DNA of 6,504 bases, taken from assembly GCA_030426875.1 (NCBI GenBank), contig JAUHXI010000084.1:1-6504 (forward strand). The letters run 5' to 3'. The position numbers were made by a program, and so were the translations under genes. Under the pieces are notes generated by a model. It was not told the DNA's origin and ran no database searches. It saw only the letters and a list, made by a program, of their open reading frames with translations. Position 1 is the stretch's first letter, and each line of letters opens with the position of its first letter. Below, in pieces: positions 1 through 5,559 of the stretch. Source of the stretch: a bacterium. GTDB lineage: Bacteria; Patescibacteriota; Gracilibacteria; UM-FILTER-43-11.

Positions 1-587
1 CTAAAGTCTTTAGGTTTTGAGTCATTAATAGGCACTTTTCCCATTATTGATTCAATTTTTTTGGCCGCTATATGTTTACCTTCTAATTTAGCTAATCCTA
101 AGGCTGTTAAGCCTTTAGCCCATGGTAACTTGCAAGTATAATCCAAATTTGCACCATATTTAACCAATATTTTGATTGCTTCAGGATTATTTCCGCGAGC
201 CGCAAGCATGAGGGCAGTTTGCATTGTTTTTTTAGGGCCATCAGGTAGGGCTCCAGCCTTTAAAAGGGCTTCAATGATTTCCCCAGAACATTCTCTAGCT
301 GCAAATTTAAGGACAGTCATCTCGTCTGTAGCCCTCTTGTAATTTACATCTGAACCCGCATTTATAAGAATTGAGACAATTTCTAGGCACCGGGCACTTG
401 GGCTAGCACAAGCACTCATTAGGGGGGTCATTCGATATGAATTCAATTCGTTCAAATCTGATCCATTTTTAACTAATTGCTCAATGTCATTAATTTTCCC
501 ATTTCTTACAGCCGCATGCAAAAGACTGTGTTTTATATTTTTGGTATTCTGCTTTCTATTTCTTCTAAATAATTCAAAAAATTTCAT
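1..587 (-). CDS. Ankyrin-repeat protein (C-terminus cut by window edge)
   Basis: The reading frame is open from an ATG at 587 down to the window edge (195 complete codons), with no stop inside the window. After a short basic N-terminus (FFELFRRNRK), about five ankyrin-like helix-turn-helix units follow, at roughly residues 19-48, 51-84, 88-118, 121-151 and 158-183. Their signatures are SLLHAAVRNG, MTPLMSACA, TVLKFAARE, QTALMLAARGNN and LTALGLAK, each followed by an ALLKAGA or LVKYGAN type turn. Ankyrin repeats bind proteins; no catalytic domain, signal peptide or membrane segment is visible, so it is probably cytosolic and its partner cannot be inferred. The start lies 37 bp after the stop of the DedA-UppP gene on the same strand, so co-transcription is possible. 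The last visible residues have left the repeat pattern, suggesting the true end is near. Confidence 0.88.
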   Translation of the reverse strand, partial: MKFFELFRRNRKQNTKNIKHSLLHAAVRNGKINDIEQLVKNGSDLNELNSYRMTPLMSACASPSARCLEIVSILINAGSDVNYKRATDEMTVLKFAARECSGEIIEALLKAGALPDGPKKTMQTALMLAARGNNPEAIKILVKYGANLDYTCKLPWAKGLTALGLAKLEGKHIAAKKIESIMGKVPINDSKPKDF

Positions 588-624
588 TGCTTTAATTTTT
601 TAATAAATTAGGGAAAGCTGAAAA

Positions 625-1911
625 TCAACTCAATAAATTTGGAAAGATTTCTCCAAAGCTCAAAATCGCCACCCCTGCTAGAATCAAATACACCCCAAAG
701 GCTCGCATGCTGTATTTTTTGAGGAATTTGAGCAGGAGGTAAATCGAAATCAAACTAGCCAAAAAAGAGGTGATGGTTCCTGTTAGAATGAATTTTAAGT
801 CTGGCAATTCAACGTCTCCACCCCATAATGAAAGGAGTTCATAAACATTGGCTGCCAAGATGGCAATCCCGCCCAAAAGAAACGAGAAGCGAGCGGCGGC
901 TTCCCGTTTGATACCCATGCTCACTCCCGCTGCAATGGTACTGCCAGCCCGTGACACTCCTGGAATTAAGGCGAGCGCTTGAGCAAATCCAATGAGAATT
1001 GCTTTTTTCAAGTGTATTTTTCGTCTAAAATTCCAGCGACTCTTCCAGGCGGTGTAAAAGTACATTATTCCCACTAAAATAAAGAACACAGCCACAGTTT
1101 TAGGTTGCTCTCTTAGGTATGATTTGATGAAATCTCCAAAAAGTAAGGCGGCTACTATGACTGGAATTGTGGCCACTGCTAACTTGAAGGTCAATGACTT
1201 GGTGTCGATTTTAAATCTACGAATCATGCCACCCGTTTCCTTTAAAATCTGGAACCAATCTTTCCAAAAATAAATCACAATGGCCAGCAGTGAGCCTCCG
1301 TGCAAGAAGATGTCAAAACTCGCCATTTGTGCGTCGGAATAGGGGGTTTGCAAAAATTTTTCTACAATAAGCAAGTGGCCTGAGCTTGAGATGGGTAGGA
1401 ATTCTGTGATGCCTTGAATGGCTCCAAGGATGAGGGCTTTTAGATTTTCGCCAGCAAAGATCTCATACCCAATCAGCATGCTCCCAAAATAGGTCATGGC
1501 CAGGTAGCGGGGCATTCGCCCCAGTAGAACGGCAGTGATGAATTTACGATAACTCATTTCAAAAGCTCCTGCTAGCCAGGTGAAAATTTGAAAAGGGATC
1601 GGGGTTAATCCTGCAATGATAATGCCCCACATGCTCCATTTTTTTGCACTCTTTTCAGCCCTGTTGACTTTCCGTTCACCAAAAAGCCAGACAATGGCGG
1701 GGTGACCAAGTTTTTTGCCTAGAAAATAACCCGCTGTTGCACCAAGGATTGTTCCGAAAAAAACCACTAGCATGATGGCATAAATGGAAGTTCCATTTGA
1801 TTTGAGTAGGCCTAAAAAGGGGTCAGATGGAATCGGTAGGATGAATTGCTCACCGGTGCTGAGTCCCAGCAATCCCCAGAGCCCGTAATCAGCGATGAAC
1901 TGTTTGATCAT
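625..1911 (-). CDS. uppP: DedA-UppP fusion: putative undecaprenyl phosphate transporter joined to undecaprenyl-diphosphatase
   Basis: One uninterrupted 428-residue frame carries two membrane domains. Residues 1-150 are a DedA/VTT (YqaA-like) domain. It has the acidic pair E21 and D30 in GEQFILPIPSD, the glycine-rich segment around 53-65 (GTILGATAGYFLGKKLG), and the C-terminal block GLTPIPFQIF...LAGAFEM...F...GRMPRY with R132 and R135. Residues about 155-428 are a full-length UppP/BacA (E. coli UppP is about 273 residues). It has the (E/Q)xxxE motif as Q166/E170, the S175-S176-S177-G178-H179 block, H204, and the second signature PGVSRAGST at 317-325 with R321. UppP removes a phosphate from C55-PP on the outer membrane face, giving the carrier lipid for peptidoglycan; DedA members such as UptA move C55-P back inward. 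About ten to twelve hydrophobic segments are visible. The ATG at 1911 is the only sensible start, because the DedA domain begins there at its usual place; no Shine-Dalgarno is seen. Coupling of the two activities is inferred. Confidence 0.95.
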   Translation of the reverse strand: MIKQFIADYGLWGLLGLSTGEQFILPIPSDPFLGLLKSNGTSIYAIMLVVFFGTILGATAGYFLGKKLGHPAIVWLFGERKVNRAEKSAKKWSMWGIIIAGLTPIPFQIFTWLAGAFEMSYRKFITAVLLGRMPRYLAMTYFGSMLIGYEIFAGENLKALILGAIQGITEFLPISSSGHLLIVEKFLQTPYSDAQMASFDIFLHGGSLLAIVIYFWKDWFQILKETGGMIRRFKIDTKSLTFKLAVATIPVIVAALLFGDFIKSYLREQPKTVAVFFILVGIMYFYTAWKSRWNFRRKIHLKKAILIGFAQALALIPGVSRAGSTIAAGVSMGIKREAAARFSFLLGGIAILAANVYELLSLWGGDVELPDLKFILTGTITSFLASLISIYLLLKFLKKYSMRAFGVYLILAGVAILSFGEIFPNLLS

Positions 1912-2011
1912 TTTGAAGGGTTAGCGAGTAGCAATTAACGATTATGGTTTTTGTTCATTCACTAATCATCACTGCTTATTTGAACCATCTACTATTTTTT
2001 GTATGAGCTCC
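1912..2011 (-). other. Intergenic leader between the CorC-like gene and the DedA-UppP gene
   Basis: This 100-bp gap has no gene. No convincing -35/-10 pair was found; the best match overlaps the CorC-like stop codon (TTGTAA, 17-nt spacer, TAGTAG) and is poor. Read-through from the upstream gene is therefore plausible. The gap holds one copy of an element also found upstream of the CorC-like gene. Confidence 0.4.
1919..1976 (-). repeat. Intergenic element copy 1 (TTAGTGA-type), upstream of DedA-UppP
   Basis: On the minus strand it reads, in order, AGCAGTGATGATTAGTGA, then AAAAACCAT, then CTAACC. The same three blocks in the same order occur at 3313-3375 upstream of the CorC-like gene. The blocks are short and partly low-complexity, so homology is suggestive only. 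Confidence 0.4.
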
Positions 2012-3226
2012 TTACAATTTGCTAATGAGCACTTCTTCAATTTTCTTCTTTGACATTTTCTTTATTTGAAGTTCAACATTTCCGTACTCGATTTTTTGAC
2101 CCAGATTTGGGAATCCTTGGAGTTCCTCTAAGATGAGCAGGCTTAGACTTTGATGCACAGGGTATTCAATGGTGAGGCCCGTTGATTCATTAATTTCCTC
2201 AATGGTCGCACTGGCATCAATGAGCCATTCGTTGCGCCCCATGCTTTGGACTTTATTCACTTCTTGTTCCTCTAAAATATCCTCCAGTGTCACCAGTCCA
2301 ACTGTATGACCTCCTTCATCCACCACGATTGCGATGTGTTGGCGGCGTTTTTGAAATTCCCGGAAGAGCTTGGAGATGGATTTAGTCTTGGGAACAACGA
2401 TGGGGGCCGTGTAATCAAAGTCCTTGAGAATTTTGATGGGTGGATTTTCTTGGTGGGTTATTTTTAGGATATCATGCACGGTTAATATACCGACCACATT
2501 GTCTATGTTCCCCTTGAAAACTGGGATGCGTGAATGGGAATGGGTTGTGAAAAAATGTGCGGCATCTTTGACCGAGCTGTTGATATTTAATGATTCGATT
2601 TTAGATTTGATGGTCATGACTTCTTCGGCCGTGGTTTCGGTGAATTCGAGTACGTTTTCAATCAACTCTTGTTCATGCTCTTCGATTACCCCTTCTTTGG
2701 TGCCGATGTCCACCATGGCTAAAATCTCCTCTTCACTCATGGATTTGATGGGGCTTTTGGCTTTCATCACGTGCATCAGGCTGTGGATGAATTTTTCGAG
2801 TAATTTGACGACAGGCCATAGGATGTAACTAAGCCAATAGAGGGGGTAGGCCATGAGTCTGGCAAAGCCTTCGGCATGTTTTTGGGCATAGGTTTTAGGG
2901 GCGATTTCACCAAAAATAAGGATGACAATTGTCAATAATACTGTTGTTACAACAAGGGCTGTTTGATCGGCTCCAAATATTTTAGTAGCCCATATGGTGG
3001 CGATGACGGGGGCAAGGATGTTGACGATGTTGTTCCCGATCAGAATGGTGATGAGGAGTTCCTCTGGGGATTGCTTGAGTTTATAAACAATCTTCGAACC
3101 AAATCGAGGGTTGTCTTTAAGTGTTCTGACTTTGGCAGGGGATAGGCTGGTTAGGGCAATTTCTGCTCCAGAGAAGGTTCCTGATAGGACAATTAGTATG
3201 GCTAGCAGGATAAGGTCCGTATTCAC
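2012..3226 (-). CDS. CNNM/CorC-family membrane protein with two CBS domains (putative Mg2+/divalent cation transporter)
   Basis: This 404-residue protein has the complete architecture often annotated as hemolysin C or CorC. A DUF21/CNNM membrane domain covers about residues 1-155, with SGTFSGAEIALTSLSP (15-30), GNNIVNILAP (64-73) and FGEIAPKTYAQ (105-115) on about four hydrophobic segments. The linker MSEEEILAMVDIGTKEG (163-179) leads into a CBS pair, about 198-258 with SRIPVFKG and VVGILTVHDIL, and 270-320 with HIAIVVDE and GLVTLEDILEE. A C-terminal CorC_HlyC domain (about 329-404) includes LGQKIEYGN. CNNM proteins are linked to Mg2+ efflux or exchange, with the CBS pair sensing nucleotides; this role comes from the family. 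The start is GTG at 3226; no in-frame ATG lies nearby upstream and the next in-frame Met is at residue 123, after the first family motifs. After LEDILEE the usual acidic GEIxDE loop is replaced by QEVNKVQSMG. The DedA-UppP gene lies 100 bp downstream. Confidence 0.94.
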   Translation of the reverse strand: MNTDLILLAILIVLSGTFSGAEIALTSLSPAKVRTLKDNPRFGSKIVYKLKQSPEELLITILIGNNIVNILAPVIATIWATKIFGADQTALVVTTVLLTIVILIFGEIAPKTYAQKHAEGFARLMAYPLYWLSYILWPVVKLLEKFIHSLMHVMKAKSPIKSMSEEEILAMVDIGTKEGVIEEHEQELIENVLEFTETTAEEVMTIKSKIESLNINSSVKDAAHFFTTHSHSRIPVFKGNIDNVVGILTVHDILKITHQENPPIKILKDFDYTAPIVVPKTKSISKLFREFQKRRQHIAIVVDEGGHTVGLVTLEDILEEQEVNKVQSMGRNEWLIDASATIEEINESTGLTIEYPVHQSLSLLILEELQGFPNLGQKIEYGNVELQIKKMSKKKIEEVLISKL

Positions 3227-3312
3227 GGTTGGTTTTTGTAATGGTTTAAGGTGTCGGGCTTTGCCTGGCTCTAAATGATGGTTGTTGCCACTAAACTTAA
3301 TGAGCGATATGC

Positions 3313-3375
3313 GGTTAGTTTTTAATTTTTAGCGGAGCTAAAAATGGTTTTACTAATCACTAATCACTGGCTGCT
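3313..3375 (-). repeat. Intergenic element copy 2 (tandem TTAGTGA), upstream of the CorC-like gene
   Basis: On the minus strand the order is CAGTGATTAGTGATTAGT (tandem 7-bp units), AAAACCAT, then CTAACC. It matches the block order of 1919-1976. Between the last two blocks this copy has a hairpin (3325-3345) that the other copy lacks. Confidence 0.4.
3325..3345. repeat. Short perfect inverted repeat (9-bp arms, 3-nt loop)
   Basis: The arms ATTTTTAGC and GCTAAAAAT flank a TCC loop (minus-strand sense) inside the presumed leader of the CorC-like gene. It is A/T-rich apart from the loop end and has no T-tract on the 3' side in either direction, so it is not a convincing intrinsic terminator. It may be a structural element of the leader RNA. 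Confidence 0.5.
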
Positions 3376-3445
3376 AACCACTTTAAAACAGTTATGATAA
3401 CAGCAGCTCACTCAAGCTGAACTTAACCTGACTTTAGTGTGCTTT

Positions 3446-3473
3446 ATTTTAGCAAATGAGCGGTGAAAGGCAA
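3446..3473 (-). promoter_or_regulatory. Putative sigma-70-type extended -10 promoter for the CorC-like gene
   Basis: On the minus strand TTGCCT (3468-3473) and TAAAAT (3446-3451) are separated by 16 nt, with TGC directly before the -10 as in extended -10 promoters. The -35 matches 4 of 6 and the -10 matches 5 of 6 positions. It points at the GTG start about 210 bp away. It was found by eye only. Confidence 0.45.
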
Positions 3474-3490
3474 GCTGAGTTTTTTGTGTG

Positions 3491-3511
3491 AAAAATTAGG
3501 CCCTTTGGCTA
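3491..3511 (-). terminator. Weak terminator-like hairpin after the 90-residue gene
   Basis: On the minus strand TAGCC pairs with GGCCTA (one bulged C), followed by AATTTTT. It lies just after the TAG at 3519-3521. The stem is short, so this is tentative. Confidence 0.3.
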
Positions 3512-3518
3512 GAATTAG

Positions 3519-3790
3519 CTATTGATCAGCGTTATATTCCGAAAGATGAACTTCGATAGTCCGCTTCACCAGTTGTTGCATGAGTGAATGTGTTAAAACT
3601 ACCCCACCACCTGTCGCCCCTTTTCCAAGGCTGAATGCAATATCAGCTACTTTTTTTCTTGTGGAAGTTCTTGATTATTTTTTAATAACCACTTTTCCAG
3701 TTCACTCACTTGTTCAGCTAAATCCCAGCTGGACTCGGCTAAATAATGAAGTGAAACCCTTGTTTTTTCTGAGTAGATATGGATAGGCAT
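3519..3790 (-). CDS. Small protein of unknown function, split by a -1 frame change (90 residues if joined)
   Basis: An ATG at 3790 opens a 47-codon frame beginning MPIHIYSEKTRVSLHYLAES and ending QELPQEKK at a TAG (3647-3649). One frame back (-1), reading continues without interruption for 43 more codons (VADIAFSLGKGATGGG ... EVHLSEYNADQ) to a TAG at 3519. The joined 90-residue product looks like one soluble protein: an amphipathic helical first half, then a glycine-rich GKGATGGG turn and a second helix/strand segment. I recognise no family. The junction is a run of seven A residues read as GAA AAA AAG TAG, which contains the slippery heptamer A_AAA_AAG. Either expression needs -1 frameshifting, or one base was lost from the homopolymer by mutation or sequencing error. 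The start lies 35 bp after the stop of the 150-residue gene on the same strand, so it may be the last gene of that cluster. Confidence 0.58.
3650..3656 (-). promoter_or_regulatory. Candidate -1 ribosomal slippery heptamer A_AAA_AAG
   Basis: In the zero frame the codons are GAA AAA AAG TAG, so the heptamer is correctly phased for tandem -1 slippage, and the zero-frame stop follows directly. A 5-bp stem GCTGA/TCAGC with an 8-nt loop (3630-3647) begins 2 nt downstream. That is closer and shorter than typical stimulatory hairpins. No internal Shine-Dalgarno stimulator is seen upstream. Confidence 0.4.
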
Positions 3791-3825
3791 TTTACAACAA
3801 AATTATTGTTTATACTCATATAGAG

Positions 3826-4278
3826 TTAGTGCTTGTAAGGAGATTTAAACTTTTCGACAAATAATCCTAATGCTTCTATTTTTGATATCGTGCCTTTATT
3901 GAATGCAATGACGCCGATGTACATGTAGTAATCATATCCAAAATGAACAAAGCCATTTTCATTAGTCAATCGACACCATATTTGATGCCTTAAAATAGGC
4001 CTTATTATTGTTTCGATCGATTCAAGTGGGATGATTTGACCGTCTTTAAATTTAGCTAGACCGTTGTATGACTCTAGGTCTGTTACTTTTAGATCACTGA
4101 CATGGGCAAATTCCATGAATTCATGAGCAGCCCGGATATAGGTTTTTTCAATCAATTCGTAATCTTTTTTCGTGACACTTTTGCCTACATCTGAAAAATC
4201 AGTCCATTCCTCTTTTTCATAGTTGCCGTTTTTATTTCGGTGCTTTGGGTTGTATTTTGTGACTCTAAATTCATGCAT
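3826..4278 (-). CDS. Conserved hypothetical protein (MHEFRVTKYNP type), 150 residues
   Basis: This cytosolic protein of unknown function has no signal peptide or membrane segment. The N-terminus MHEFRVTKYNPKHRNKNGNY followed by EEWTDFSDVGKS resembles, from memory, small uncharacterised proteins scattered among Firmicutes and Bacteroidetes; I cannot assign a reaction. The rest is mixed, with a helical middle (KDYELIEKTYIRAAHEFMEFA), then LESYNGLAKFKDGQIIP, and an aromatic C-terminal stretch (HFGYDYYMYIGV). I start it at the ATG at 4278, where the family-like motif begins; a TTG at 4284 would add only two residues (MA). It follows the zinc-ribbon gene by 60 bp and precedes the frame-split small gene by 35 bp, all on one strand. 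High A+T suggests accessory DNA. A role as an immunity or stress protein would be guesswork. Confidence 0.85.
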   Translation of the reverse strand: MHEFRVTKYNPKHRNKNGNYEKEEWTDFSDVGKSVTKKDYELIEKTYIRAAHEFMEFAHVSDLKVTDLESYNGLAKFKDGQIIPLESIETIIRPILRHQIWCRLTNENGFVHFGYDYYMYIGVIAFNKGTISKIEALGLFVEKFKSPYKH

Positions 4279-4338
4279 GGCCAACTTTTACATCTTTAAT
4301 GTGGTTCATCTTACATTATTTTAATTTTTGAAGCCCAA

Positions 4339-4962
4339 TTAAATATCAACTTTATCTATCCCTCTTATCGTTCCCGCATTTTTCATAGCGTCTAATTCAG
4401 AAGGGGTTACCTCCTTCAGTTCTGAGTAGTCATTTTTATGGTCTATTTTTAAGTCATCCACATGAATTGTGCTATTGACTTGATAGTCATTGACTTCAAA
4501 AGTAATAACATCGTCTTCAACGGATTCTATGCGATAAATGGTGTAGGTATTTTCACCATTTTCTTCAAATTTTATCTCATAAATGTCACCCACTTCTGGA
4601 TTTTTGATGTCTCTGCTTATTTGAAGATTTTCAAGTGTGATGGCGGTGATGATGCTTAAAGCCAGCATCATGAAGAGAAAAGAACCAAAATAATATCTGC
4701 GCGGGGTCTTAAAATCAATTTGATTGATCGTGATTAGTTCATCTTGAGGAATTTCACTGCTGTTTCTAAGCTGTTTACAGTGAGTGCAGCATGTGATTCT
4801 TTTTAGTCCAAAGGCAAAAATAGGGATCCAAAATATATGAAAGTATCTAAACTTTGCCAAGGTGACAACGGTTCCATTTGATTTGCAATAGTTGCAATTT
4901 AGCATTGTTGAGGTATTTTCCCCCCTTATTTGTTTGGCCCTTGTTCCAAATATAAAAAACAT
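4339..4962 (-). CDS. Zinc-ribbon membrane protein with C-terminal soluble domain (paralog A)
   Basis: This 207-residue protein starts with a zinc-ribbon_15-like module: FIFGTR (3-8), a first metal pair C23/C26 in CNYC, the hydrophobic FHIFWIPIFAFGLKR (41-55), and a second pair C59/C62 in CCTHC (an extra C58 adjoins). Four cysteines in two CxxC knuckles should bind one zinc. One membrane segment follows at about 91-111. The tail (about 119-207) begins NPEVGDIYEIKF and is rich in acidic residues and beta-type alternation (YTIYRIESVEDDVITFEV), suggesting a small beta domain, with a final SELDAMKNAGTI helix. Similar tails occur, from memory, in Bacteroidetes proteins; its function is unknown. It is a tandem copy of the gene at 5068-5406: the first 100 residues align without gaps and 65 are identical. 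The ATG at 4962 is supported by the matching start in the paralog. Confidence 0.87.
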   Translation of the reverse strand: MFFIFGTRAKQIRGENTSTMLNCNYCKSNGTVVTLAKFRYFHIFWIPIFAFGLKRITCCTHCKQLRNSSEIPQDELITINQIDFKTPRRYYFGSFLFMMLALSIITAITLENLQISRDIKNPEVGDIYEIKFEENGENTYTIYRIESVEDDVITFEVNDYQVNSTIHVDDLKIDHKNDYSELKEVTPSELDAMKNAGTIRGIDKVDI

Positions 4963-5012
4963 AGTATTGATAGCTTTATTGAGGCATGATTTTAACTTTG
5001 CGCTGATTTTAA

Positions 5013-5028
5013 TAAAGTAAATAGCATT
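5013..5028 (-). repeat. 16-bp element shared by both zinc-ribbon gene upstream regions (copy 1)
   Basis: AATGCTATTTACTTTA on the minus strand, 51-66 bp before the ATG of paralog A. An identical 16-mer lies at 5482-5497 before paralog B. A TATAAT overlaps its upstream end (5026-5031), but no -35 matches it. Confidence 0.7.
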
Positions 5029-5060
5029 ATAAGAAAAGCATTTCTAAATACAGTGCAGGA

Positions 5061-5083
5061 TTTTATCCTAATTTAGGATAAAA
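5061..5083. repeat. 23-bp near-perfect palindrome at the 3' end of paralog B
   Basis: TTTTATCCTAA and its exact reverse complement TTAGGATAAAA are separated by one T, giving 11-bp arms. The palindrome spans the stop codon (5068-5070) of the zinc-ribbon gene. No T-tract follows on either strand, so a simple intrinsic terminator is unlikely; a protein-binding site or a rearrangement end are alternatives. Confidence 0.6.
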
Positions 5084-5406
5084 ATAGTGAAAATAAGATT
5101 TGCAAAAATTAGCATAAAAAAACCTGATCCGGAATAGTATTTGAGTGGAATTTTGAATTCGATTTTATTAATCCTCATTAGTTCACCTTGAGGAATTTCA
5201 CTCGTGTATCTAAATTGTTTACAGTGAGTGCAGCATGTGATTCTCTTTAGTCCGTAGGCAAAAATGGGGATCCAAAGTATATGAAAGTATTTAAACCTTG
5301 CCAAGATGGCAACGGTTCCATTTGATTTGCAATGGGAACAATTCAATCTACCTCCTTCATTTTTTGCTTTTATTTGCCTTATTCGTGTTCCGAATATCAA
5401 AAGCAT
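5068..5406 (-). CDS. Short zinc-ribbon membrane protein (paralog B, lacks the C-terminal domain)
   Basis: This 112-residue protein is a tandem paralog of the gene at 4339-4962. It keeps the zinc-ribbon module at identical positions: LIFGTR (3-8), C23/C26 in CSHC, FHILWIPIFAYGLKR (41-55), and C59/C62 in CCTHC. It keeps one hydrophobic segment (about 91-111, GSGFFMLIFANLIFTIFI) and then stops at once, so it lacks the roughly 90-residue soluble tail of paralog A. It is either a natural short form or a copy truncated during duplication. The sequence after its stop does not resemble the missing tail, so the loss is not explained by a single nonsense mutation. The ATG at 5406 matches the paralog start. 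A good promoter match lies just upstream, and this may be the first gene of the minus-strand accessory cluster. Function is unknown. Confidence 0.85.
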   Translation of the reverse strand: MLLIFGTRIRQIKAKNEGGRLNCSHCKSNGTVAILARFKYFHILWIPIFAYGLKRITCCTHCKQFRYTSEIPQGELMRINKIEFKIPLKYYSGSGFFMLIFANLIFTIFILN

Positions 5407-5457
5407 AATATTGAAAAGTTTTAATTAAATTAATGAATATTTTGGTCATGTGAATTC

Positions 5458-5485
5458 ATTATACTAATATATTATATACTGTAAA
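5458..5485 (-). promoter_or_regulatory. Putative sigma-70-type promoter for paralog B
   Basis: On the minus strand TTTACA (5480-5485, 5 of 6 matches) and a perfect TATAAT (5458-5463) are 16 nt apart. Transcription would begin near 5451, about 45 nt before the ATG at 5406. The -35 overlaps the end of the 16-bp element at 5482-5497. A second TATAAT lies inside the spacer. Confidence 0.6.
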
Positions 5486-5497
5486 GTAAATAGCATT
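5482..5497 (-). repeat. 16-bp element shared by both zinc-ribbon gene upstream regions (copy 2)
   Basis: Identical to 5013-5028; here it lies 76-91 bp before the ATG of paralog B and overlaps the putative -35 box. It is probably a remnant of the ancestral upstream region carried along in the duplication. Confidence 0.7.
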
Positions 5498-5559
5498 TCA
5501 ATAAATTTAAAATGAAGGCCATACTTGTTCAAAATCCTTTTTTAGGGTAGATTTTATCC

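Larger units (their letters stand above)
3227..3518 (-). other. Gene-free region: promoter and long leader of the CorC-like gene
   Basis: No coding potential was found on either strand in these 292 bp. If the promoter at 3446-3473 is used, the transcript leader is about 210 nt before the GTG start. It could fold: CAGCT/AGCTG flanking a 6-nt loop (about 3404-3419), GGTTAG pairing with CTAACC (3374-3379 with 3313-3318), and a 9-bp hairpin at 3325-3345. I recognise no known riboswitch consensus in it. Confidence 0.45.
5407..5559. other. Divergent intergenic region between paralog B and argS
   Basis: This very AT-rich 153-bp region separates the minus-strand cluster from argS. It contains a good minus-strand promoter (5458-5485) and the second copy of the 16-bp element. 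No convincing plus-strand -35/-10 pair for argS was identified by eye. Confidence 0.5.

Noticed and set aside
2424..2828. Plus-strand open frame of 134 codons
   Set aside because: It lies wholly antisense to the CBS region of the well-supported CorC-like gene and its translation has no protein-like character.
2963..3145. Plus-strand open frame of 60 codons
   Set aside because: Antisense shadow of the membrane domain of the CorC-like gene.
2012..3226. Annotation of the CNNM/CorC protein as a hemolysin
   Set aside because: The hemolysin label is historical for this domain set; the DUF21-CBS-CorC architecture fits ion transport better.
3325..3345. Hairpin as a rho-independent terminator
   Set aside because: The stem is A/T-rich and no T-tract follows it on either strand; it also lies inside the presumed leader of the CorC-like gene.
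3580..3786. Plus-strand open frame of 68 codons in an apparent gap
   Set aside because: The minus strand here carries the more protein-like frame-split 90-residue gene; this frame is its antisense shadow.
4276..4284. TTG start at 4284 for the 150-residue gene
   Set aside because: The ATG at 4278 begins the MHEFRVTKYNP motif; the TTG start adds only two residues and has no better ribosome site.
4276..4311. Short minus-strand frame (MNHIKDVKVGHA) before the 150-residue gene
   Set aside because: Only 12 codons, overlapping the start of the next gene, without supporting signals.
4462..4659. Plus-strand open frame of 65 codons
   Set aside because: Antisense to the soluble tail of zinc-ribbon paralog A, with no recognisable features.
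5512..5550. 12-codon upstream ORF (MKAILVQNPFLG) just before argS
   Set aside because: No ribosome site, no arginine codons and no attenuator-like hairpin after it; likely chance in AT-rich DNA.
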